Positions 1 through 5,660 of a stretch of 7,147 nt of DNA are shown piece by piece. The notes under the pieces are model-generated. The model did not search any database and was not told the DNA's origin. It saw only the letters and a list, made by a program, of their open reading frames with translations. How positions within the stretch are numbered: position 1 is the first letter of the stretch; each line of letters opens with the position of its first letter. Source of the stretch: a bacterium (lineage in GTDB: Bacteria; Spirochaetota; Spirochaetia; Treponematales; Rectinemataceae); contig JAKALZ010000093.1 in assembly GCA_021813065.1 (NCBI GenBank), positions 1 to 7,147 on the forward strand. Direction: 5' to 3'. A program made the position numbers and the translations under genes.

Positions 1-536
1 TACGCGAAATGAAGTGGTACGACGACTACCTGGCGCGCGGCTCCGCCGACCGCAGCGCCAATCCCGCCCCCGGCAACCGGAAGGGCGGCATCGCCAACAT
101 CGTCGAGAAGACCCTCGGCGCGACCGCCAAGTCCGGCACGAGCCCGATTTCGGGCGCCTTCAGCCCAGGCGAGCGCGTCACCACTAAGGGCCTCGTCTTT
201 GCCGCGACCCCCGCGGGCGACTTCGTTTGCGGCACCCTCCAGTTGGCGGCCGGCATGCACGTGCATGTGTTCTCGACCGGCAGGGGGAACCCCTTCGGCC
301 TTGCGATGGCGCCCGTCATCAAGGTCAGCTCGCGCTCCTACATCGCGCGCCAATGGCCCGACCTCATCGACGTGGACGCGGGTCGTATCGCAGAGGGCGA
401 GGCGACGATCGAAGAGGTGGGCACCGAAATCTTCAATTTCATTATCGACGCCGCGAGCGGCCGCCGCAAACCATGGGTCGACCGCCACGGCATCTACAAC
501 AGCCTCGCCCTCTTCAATCCGGGCCCGCTTGTATAA
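1..536 (+). CDS. garD: galactarate dehydratase, C-terminal part (5' end outside window)
   Basis: This is the last 177 codons of a UxaA/GarD-family sugar-acid dehydratase. The frame is open to the left edge (codons start at base 3), so the ATG at base 9 is an internal Met and not the start. Family enzymes are about 500 residues and iron-dependent; GarD removes water from galactarate to give 5-keto-4-deoxy-glucarate in the cytoplasm. Visible matches to the GarD C-terminal domain, from memory of E. coli GarD, are [27 protein letters not shown], the SPGER stretch, [18 protein letters not shown], the [14 protein letters not shown] loop, GEATIEEVG and the terminal LALFNPGP. UxaA (altronate dehydratase) differs at these sites, so GarD fits better, but a related sugar-acid specificity cannot be excluded from a fragment. 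Base composition is much more GC-rich than the rest of the window (40 of 60 and 42 of 60 in two lines counted). It converges on the chemosensory operon and has no evident functional link with it. Confidence 0.88.
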   Translation, partial: REMKWYDDYLARGSADRSANPAPGNRKGGIANIVEKTLGATAKSGTSPISGAFSPGERVTTKGLVFAATPAGDFVCGTLQLAAGMHVHVFSTGRGNPFGLAMAPVIKVSSRSYIARQWPDLIDVDAGRIAEGEATIEEVGTEIFNFIIDAASGRRKPWVDRHGIYNSLALFNPGPLV

Positions 537-545
537 ATAAATGAG

Positions 546-579
546 ATTCTTTCAAAAGTCGGACGAGTTTTGAAAGAAT
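546..579. terminator. perfect 12-bp inverted repeat just after garD, possible terminator
   Basis: The arms ATTCTTTCAAAA (546-557) and TTTTGAAAGAAT (568-579) are exact reverse complements around a 10-base loop. The hairpin begins 9 bases after the garD stop codon, the usual place for a transcription terminator. The stem is AT-rich, and neither strand has a clean run of Ts after it (AACTTTGT on plus, CTCATTTATTTATA on minus), so it is not a textbook intrinsic terminator. It could act in either direction for the two convergent genes or protect the mRNA 3' end. Confidence 0.45.
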
Positions 580-588
580 AACTTTGTA

Positions 589-631
589 GTGCGGCATTTG
601 CGCACGATTTCAACGAAAACGGAGCAAATGC
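589..631. repeat. overlapping small palindromes in the convergent intergenic region
   Basis: Two alternative hairpins share bases here. GTGCG (589-593) pairs with CGCAC (601-605) around a 7-base loop. GCATTTGC (594-601) pairs with GCAAATGC (624-631) around a 22-base loop. Each is exact but short, and both could arise by chance; they are listed because they lie between two longer hairpins in the same 158-base gap. No promoter or ORF is evident in the gap. Confidence 0.3.
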
Positions 632-633
632 AA

Positions 634-670
634 AGCCAATTTCAGAAGTAACAGACTTTTGAAATTGGCT
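634..670 (-). terminator. 16-bp hairpin after the diguanylate cyclase gene, probable operon terminator
   Basis: Bases 634-649 pair with 655-670 around the 5-base loop AACAG. All 16 pairs are complementary, except one that is a G-T (wobble) pair on the plus strand and A-C on the minus strand. The outer 11 bp (AGCCAATTTCA with TGAAATTGGCT) are exact. It lies 24 bases past the stop codon of the last gene of the minus-strand operon. On that strand the stem is followed by TTTGCATTTGC, T-rich but interrupted, so it is a moderate terminator candidate. The 9-mer CTTTTGAAA in its right arm (656-664) recurs in inverted form (TTTCAAAAG, 550-558) in the hairpin beside garD. Confidence 0.5.
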
Positions 671-694
671 CAAATAGCAGGAGAAAGACCGGAT

Positions 695-2080
695 TTAAGA
701 TGAGGCGTTCATTTTGCCTCGTGCCAGTTTTCTTTTTTCTTTTTCCGCGTACATCTTATTGTCCGCTGAGTGCAGCACTTCTTCGATGCTGAAGCTTGAG
801 GTGTACGGCATCCGCTCGATACCGGTGCTGACCGATAGTTTAAATGTGGCTCCCGAGGTTGCATTGAACTCCTCGATGAGCGAATACAAGCGCTCAATGA
901 GCTGCGATGGTGCTTGTGGATCGTTGATGAGTCCCATCACCGCGAACTCGTCGCCGCCCATGCGCGCGATGAGGTCCGATTCGCGGAAACTGCGCTTCAA
1001 TATGCTGGCCATGCCTCGGATCGCGGCATCACCTTCGAGATGGCCCAGTGTGTCGTTGATCCATTTGAGCCTATCCATATCGGCAAAGAGAATGAAGATG
1101 TCATTTTTTTGACGCCGCGCCAGCGTGGCCATGCGCTCCGAGAGAATGTTGAATCCTCGCCTGTTGTAGAGGCCGGTTAGATCGTCGGTGAGGCTTATCT
1201 CTTCAAGCTCCTTGCGCAGCCGCATCGATTCGGTGATATCGCGCAATACAGAGAGCGTCATCGCCTCGTTGTCCCAATCGGTCGAAACGGAACGGACGTC
1301 AAGATACATTATGTTGCCGAAGGGATCTTTGATTTCGATTTCTTTCTGGGTCGAGATATCCTCTTCGATCGGAAGCGGCGCCCCAGTGAGGTCTTTTGAG
1401 TCTTTTGAGAACACTGCGTGCGCCGCTGGGTTGGCATAGCGAACGATGTTATTGCTGTCATAGACGAATATCGCATCCTGGTGCGTTTCAAGCAGCTGAC
1501 GATAGTTGCGTTGCAGAATGATGATGTTGTCGAGCGCTTCCTTGAGTTTGTTGTTGGAGACGAAAAGTTCCTGATTTTTCTGAATGGCGCTCTCATAAGT
1601 CGAAAGCAGAAAGTCGATCATCTGTATGCGCGTCGAGTTGATAAAGTATTTTTTACCCGCGAAGAATACTTCGATGCCGATTTCCGAACCACGCGGTTTG
1701 CGTATTTCAGCGTTGGCGAGAATATAACGGATACGTGAAATAAGGGCATCTTCGTTGTAGGGTTTTGTGGTGAAATTATCGGCTCCCGCTTCAAGAGCTC
1801 GAATCACGTCGGTAGGGTCCGAGAGCGTCGTGACGAGCATGATAGGCGTATCCTTGTGGGCAGGGTTTTCGCGTATTTTGCGGCATAACTCAAAGCCGTT
1901 CATTTTCGGCATCATCACGTCGCTGATAATAAGGTCTGGACTCGTGTGTTCCAAAAACGCCAAGGCTTCCACCCCGTTCGAAGTGTGTTCGACATGAAAG
2001 CCTTCCGTCTCGAGTACATATTTAAGTCGCATGGCTTGGGTTATGCTGTCTTCGACCAATAATATCCGGATGCTGTTCAT
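695..2080 (-). CDS. response regulator diguanylate cyclase, REC-PAS-GGDEF (WspR-like output)
   Basis: The 461-residue soluble protein makes cyclic di-GMP from two GTP and should be the output of the adjacent chemosensory genes. Residues 4-122 are a receiver domain with acidic E10/D11, phosphoacceptor D54 in SDVMMP, T84/T85 and K106 in TKP. A linker of about 60 residues, probably helical, follows. Residues about 190-285 form a PAS-like domain (DAIFVYDSNNIVRYAN start, VLRDITE end). Residues about 292-455 are a GGDEF domain: DLTGLYNRRGF at 300-310, metal-binding region FADMD (D334, D336), and intact GGDEF at 375-379. An RESD motif (366-369) sits exactly five residues before GGDEF, matching the inhibitory I-site for product feedback. 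Catalysis and feedback both look intact. Classical WspR is REC-GGDEF without PAS, so this is an expanded version. The start overlaps the cheB stop (ATGA) and has a strong Shine-Dalgarno, implying coupled expression. It is the last gene of the operon. The specific receptor signal and any PAS ligand are unknown. Confidence 0.95.
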   Translation of the reverse strand: MNSIRILLVEDSITQAMRLKYVLETEGFHVEHTSNGVEALAFLEHTSPDLIISDVMMPKMNGFELCRKIRENPAHKDTPIMLVTTLSDPTDVIRALEAGADNFTTKPYNEDALISRIRYILANAEIRKPRGSEIGIEVFFAGKKYFINSTRIQMIDFLLSTYESAIQKNQELFVSNNKLKEALDNIIILQRNYRQLLETHQDAIFVYDSNNIVRYANPAAHAVFSKDSKDLTGAPLPIEEDISTQKEIEIKDPFGNIMYLDVRSVSTDWDNEAMTLSVLRDITESMRLRKELEEISLTDDLTGLYNRRGFNILSERMATLARRQKNDIFILFADMDRLKWINDTLGHLEGDAAIRGMASILKRSFRESDLIARMGGDEFAVMGLINDPQAPSQLIERLYSLIEEFNATSGATFKLSVSTGIERMPYTSSFSIEEVLHSADNKMYAEKEKRKLARGKMNASS

Positions 2081-2094
2081 TGATTTTGCTCCTT
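2077..2094 (-). promoter_or_regulatory. ribosome binding site and ATGA stop/start overlap for the cyclase gene
   Basis: On the minus strand AAGGAG (2094 down to 2089) lies 8 bases before the ATG at 2080, inside the last codons of cheB. The cheB TGA (2079-2077) and the cyclase ATG (2080-2078) share bases as ATGA. This fixes the cyclase start and suggests that the esterase and cyclase are translationally coupled in a fixed ratio. Confidence 0.85.
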
Positions 2095-3225
2095 TTCAAG
2101 AGGTGTCGCAGGGAAGAGGGAAGTAAGCATGTCAGCAATCGACGCGGGATCTGCGTGGCAATAGGCCGCTCCCAATTTTTCAGCCTCACCTGGCATGCCG
2201 TACACGACAGAGCTGCCCCTGTCTTGCGCGATGGTGAGCGCGCCGGCAAGTTTTAGCTCGAGCAGACCGCGCGAACCGTCGCGTCCCATGCCGGTGAGCA
2301 AAATGCCGATACTCCGCGATCTGTACGCCAGTGCCACCGAATGGAAGAGCGCTTCCACCGAGGGTACAATGAGTTCGTCGGCGTCGGGCGCTTCAAATTC
2401 TATAATTCCCGGGTACCGCAGCTTCACGTGATGCCCGCATGGCGCAATATACACTGTCGATTTCTGAATGCGATCATTTTCCACCGCAAGCGTGCAGTGA
2501 ATCGCGCAAGTTTTATCGAGCCATTCGGCGAAATTGCGCTCCAAGCCGCTCGCGATGTGCTGAACGACGACAATAGGAAGAAGAAAATCCTCAGGGAGCG
2601 CCGCTAAAATTTCCTGAATCGCGGGTGGCCCGCCGGTCGAGGCTCCAATCGCGACGATCTCGGGGGAATTGCGCCGCGCCCAAGCGTTCAGTTGATCTCG
2701 CGAGAGTGTCAAAGTATGAGGAGTTGTCTGAGAGGCACTGAGAAGCGCGGATTCTGCATCAAGCTGTGCTTCGGCAGGGCGCATTTCGCGCATAGCACTC
2801 GGAGTCCGAAGTTTTACTTTAACCTGTGAAAGTCTTTTCACAAGATCAGTGAGCTCTTTGGCCTTCTTATAAAAATCGGATGATCCGAGCCCTGGTGGTT
2901 TACCAATTGCGCCGAGCGCTCCTGCCTGCAAGGCGCGGAAGGCTTTTTCCGCCGAGTAATACTGCAGAGTATTCGAAATGATGACAATAGGCACCGGCAC
3001 ACGCTCGAGAATGCGCTTGGTGGTTTCAAACCCATCGATTCCCGGCATTTCGATATCCATGGTGATGATATCGGGCAGCGCGATTTTTCTTTCGTCGATG
3101 AGCGCGAGTGCTTCCTGCCCATCTTTTGCTTCGCCGATGACTTCGATATCTCCGCTCAAATGAAAAATGTAATTGAGAAGCTGTCGCGATACTATCGAAT
3201 CATCGACGATAAAAACCTTGATCAT
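2077..3225 (-). CDS. cheB: chemotaxis-type protein-glutamate methylesterase/deamidase CheB (WspF-like)
   Basis: The 382-residue cytoplasmic enzyme removes methyl groups from receptor glutamates (and can deamidate glutamines), and is activated by phosphotransfer from CheA. Residues 1-125 are the receiver: D8/D9, phosphoacceptor D57 in TMDIEMP, S84 and K109. A variable linker runs about 126-185. The C-terminal esterase domain (about 187-372) carries the catalytic Ser-His-Asp triad: S196 in GASTGG, H223 in VVQHI, and D316 in TGMGRDG. Every key residue is present, so it should be active. Length is a little above E. coli CheB (349), mostly through the linker. The ATG at 3225 has GGAGA five bases upstream (3235-3231). 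It follows cheA after a 127-base gap and overlaps the cyclase gene by 4 bases. In the Wsp pathway loss of the equivalent WspF locks the cyclase on, so this gene likely sets the adaptation level of c-di-GMP signalling. No CheR partner is visible in the window. Confidence 0.97.
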   Translation of the reverse strand: MIKVFIVDDSIVSRQLLNYIFHLSGDIEVIGEAKDGQEALALIDERKIALPDIITMDIEMPGIDGFETTKRILERVPVPIVIISNTLQYYSAEKAFRALQAGALGAIGKPPGLGSSDFYKKAKELTDLVKRLSQVKVKLRTPSAMREMRPAEAQLDAESALLSASQTTPHTLTLSRDQLNAWARRNSPEIVAIGASTGGPPAIQEILAALPEDFLLPIVVVQHIASGLERNFAEWLDKTCAIHCTLAVENDRIQKSTVYIAPCGHHVKLRYPGIIEFEAPDADELIVPSVEALFHSVALAYRSRSIGILLTGMGRDGSRGLLELKLAGALTIAQDRGSSVVYGMPGEAEKLGAAYCHADPASIADMLTSLFPATPLEKEQNQ

Positions 3226-3302
3226 GCCAATCTCCGCTTAGATGGCTGAACTCTCACGCACGCCATATAAAGTACGCTACCGCCAGCACATCCCCTTCAT
3301 GC

Positions 3303-3352
3303 AAGCCGCCTCAAATAGAACGCCTCGCACAGAACGCCACATGCAGAACACC
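3303..3352. repeat. 14-base-period direct repeats (AGAACGCC) in the cheA-cheB gap
   Basis: On the plus strand AGAACGCC occurs at 3317-3324 and 3331-3338 and AGAACACC at 3345-3352, each start exactly 14 bases apart; a decayed copy AAGCCGCC at 3303-3310 keeps the period. The six bases between copies differ (TCGCAC, ACATGC), so it is a spaced motif and not a plain tandem duplication. It begins directly after the cheA stop codon and lies in the longest gap inside the operon. It may be a protein- or RNA-level control site or a chance low-complexity run. Confidence 0.5.
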
Positions 3353-5632
3353 TCATACAAATCGCCGTACGGTGTCGAGCAAATTGCTTTGAGCAAAATT
3401 GCGCTTGGTGATATACGCATTGGCGCCCACCTCAATCCCTTTTTCCATGTGTTCCTTAGATTCGAGCGCGGTGACGAGCACCACTGGAATATTCATGAGC
3501 TGTTGGTCTTTGCGAATACGTTCCGTAAGGCCGAATCCGTCGAGTCGCGGCATTTCGACATCGCTCACCACGAGGTCGAAGAGCTCCGACTTGAGCATGG
3601 TAAAACCTTCAATACCATCGCTTGCCGCGCGTACCTGATATCCCGCCGCGGAGAGAATCGATGTGATGAGCGTGCGCGAGGTGATCGAATCTTCGACAAC
3701 GAGAATACGTGTGGTGTGCGGCGCTGTTTCCGCTTCGCTCACGCCCTCGGCACTAGCCACTCCCCTGTGGGGCGGCGTACTCTCCGCGCCTCTCGAAGCT
3801 GCGAAAGAAGGCGAAGAAAATGCCATGTCGATGATGTCTTTCATGTTGAGAATCGGTATCACTTCGTCGTGCGCGCCGATGGTTGCTCCATATATGCCGC
3901 GCATGCCTTGCAGAAGATTACCCAGAGGTTTTATGAGCACATCCTGCTCGCCCAGCAATTCATCGATCATGAAGGCGCACGCCTTTTCTCCAGATCGGCA
4001 CACAATGGCAAGAATGTGTTCAGGCGTACTTGTGCCCATGGCGCGAGGAATGCGCAGCATATCGCCAAGATGCACAATGCTGATCGTTTCATCTTGATAC
4101 TCGATCACATTGGCGTTTCCCGCGGGTGTTATCGCGCTCTGCGGAATTCGAAGCCCCTGCTCGAGCGCCGACGAAGGTATAACGAAGGTTTGCTCGCCTA
4201 TGCGAATGAAATTCCCTTTGAACGAAGCCTTTGAATACGGAATGACGAGATGAAATGCGCTTCCTTTCCCAGGATGCGATTCGATACGGATAGATCCTTC
4301 GAGTGCGTCGATCGCTTCTTTGACGATGGCGAGGCCAAGTCCGCGCCCGGACAGATCGGTGACGATCTCTCGCGTGGAAAAGCCCGATTCAAACAAGAGC
4401 GCGTACAGCTCTTCATCGCGTTTATTGTGCGCGTCTGCTTCCGAGAGAAGGCGGCGCGCAATGGCAGTGCGGCGAATGCCTTCAGGATCAATGCCTTTCC
4501 CGTCATCCGAAACGATGATTTCGATGTGACGCGCATCACGATGGGAAACTTGTAGTTCAACGTGACCGCGTCGAGGTTTGCCCTGCGCTTCACGCGCGTC
4601 CGGTGTCTCGAGGCCATGATCGATCGCGTTGCGAAGAATATGCATGAGCGGATCTTTGAGTTTTTCAAGGATACGCTTTTCAAGTTCGATGGTCTGGCCC
4701 GATATTTCCAAGCTGACTTCTTTACCGAGGCTCGCAGCGATATCGTGGGTAGCCACCGGAAACGAGTCGAATAAGATCGAACAGGGGAGCATCAACATCG
4801 ATTGCGCTTCGTCGATGAGCGAATCGATAGTGGTTGAGATGGGGAGCGACTCGGACGCGAGGCGATGCGCAAGCGCATTCAGTACATGAATAGCGTCGTT
4901 CCGAGCCCGATGAGTCTCGTCCGTCTCGCGCAAGAGGGAGAGCGCCGTACCAAGCTGGGTCTGAACCTGCGCGAGGAGCTGCTTGACTCCGATAAGATTT
5001 TCAGACTTGCGCAGTAAGGTATCGAGACGCTCAGATTGTACGCGGATGGTCGATGGGATAATGGTCTTGGGAATCTCGCGCTGAGGGGCGGGACGACTTT
5101 CCTGATTGCGCTGCTCGGCGTTGATGGATTCACGGGTAGGCGCGGCCACGGGTGGCGGGGGTTGGGATGAGGCTGTGGGAGTAGAGGCAGCCGGAGAACT
5201 CGCTCGAGTGAACGAATCGATAGGCATTTGAATCGACTGCGCTTTTTTCACGACACGATCGAGCTTCTCAACAATCGATCGGACTTCCCCTGCAGAGGCT
5301 GAAGGTGCGGAAAGCTCCTGTTCAATGAGACGCAAGGCTTCATGGAGCGCATCCCATAGAGTCTTATTCGGTTTAAGCTCAGCGTGCTTGAGCGCAAGAA
5401 ATGCGCTCTCCATCGCGTGACAGATATATTCAATATCCTTCAGATCTACCGCTCGTGCGGCTCCTTTGAGGCTGTGGGCCGCACGATAGGTCGTTTCGAT
5501 GAGCGCTTCATCCGGCTGGCCGCTCGCCTCTTCGAGGGCAAGAAGACCCGAAGCGATGGTGTGCAGATGTTCTTTTGATTCTATGGCAAAAGCTTCGCGA
5601 AGTTGCTTCAGGAATTCTTCTTGATTCATCAT
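3353..5632 (-). CDS. cheA: hybrid chemosensory histidine kinase CheA with C-terminal receiver (WspE-like)
   Basis: This 759-residue cytoplasmic kinase binds receptors and passes phosphate to CheB and the cyclase. Domains in order: HPt (about 1-130) with phospho-acceptor H53 in AAHSLKGAAR; a Pro/Ala/Ser-rich linker (about 140-190); dimerisation helices (about 195-275); HATPase domain (about 280-468) with N box HILRNAIDHG (N335), G1 box DDGKG (376-380), F box near LLFESGF and G2 box GRGLGLA (429-435); CheW-like domain (about 469-605); second low-complexity linker (608-640); receiver (642-759) with E647/D648, phosphoacceptor D691 in SDVEMP and K743 in ITKRNF. No P2 (CheY/CheB-docking) domain is recognisable between HPt and dimerisation helices. 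The fused receiver is typical of WspE and other alternative chemosensory kinases. The first ATG at 5632 is preferred: GAGGA lies 7 bases upstream (5644-5640); a second ATG is next. It follows the MCP gene by 28 bases, indicating one transcript. Confidence 0.97.
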   Translation of the reverse strand: MMNQEEFLKQLREAFAIESKEHLHTIASGLLALEEASGQPDEALIETTYRAAHSLKGAARAVDLKDIEYICHAMESAFLALKHAELKPNKTLWDALHEALRLIEQELSAPSASAGEVRSIVEKLDRVVKKAQSIQMPIDSFTRASSPAASTPTASSQPPPPVAAPTRESINAEQRNQESRPAPQREIPKTIIPSTIRVQSERLDTLLRKSENLIGVKQLLAQVQTQLGTALSLLRETDETHRARNDAIHVLNALAHRLASESLPISTTIDSLIDEAQSMLMLPCSILFDSFPVATHDIAASLGKEVSLEISGQTIELEKRILEKLKDPLMHILRNAIDHGLETPDAREAQGKPRRGHVELQVSHRDARHIEIIVSDDGKGIDPEGIRRTAIARRLLSEADAHNKRDEELYALLFESGFSTREIVTDLSGRGLGLAIVKEAIDALEGSIRIESHPGKGSAFHLVIPYSKASFKGNFIRIGEQTFVIPSSALEQGLRIPQSAITPAGNANVIEYQDETISIVHLGDMLRIPRAMGTSTPEHILAIVCRSGEKACAFMIDELLGEQDVLIKPLGNLLQGMRGIYGATIGAHDEVIPILNMKDIIDMAFSSPSFAASRGAESTPPHRGVASAEGVSEAETAPHTTRILVVEDSITSRTLITSILSAAGYQVRAASDGIEGFTMLKSELFDLVVSDVEMPRLDGFGLTERIRKDQQLMNIPVVLVTALESKEHMEKGIEVGANAYITKRNFAQSNLLDTVRRFV

Positions 5633-5660
5633 GCTCGGTTCCTCGACCTCATCATGCGGC

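Noticed and set aside
9..536. Complete small gene starting at base 9
   Set aside because: The frame is open to the left edge and the product matches only the C-terminal domain of a protein of about 500 residues, so it is the end of a larger gene.
3242..3266. Inverted repeat ATGGC/GCCAT in the cheA-cheB gap
   Set aside because: Only five pairs around a 15-base loop; well within chance expectation.
3266..3271. TTTATA on the minus strand as a -10 box for a cheB promoter
   Set aside because: No acceptable -35 hexamer is found at about 17 bases upstream, so it is not supported as a promoter from sequence alone.
3277..3342. 21-codon minus-strand mini-ORF in the cheA-cheB gap (starts MWRSVRG)
   Set aside because: No Shine-Dalgarno precedes it, it overlaps the repeat array and there is no supporting conservation; an ORF of this length is expected by chance.
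3242..4234. Long plus-strand open frame of 330 codons antisense to cheA
   Set aside because: It runs opposite the receiver and CheW-like coding region of cheA, has an Arg/His-rich composition typical of antisense frames and no recognisable domain. It also begins in the cheA-cheB gap without a clear ribosome binding site.
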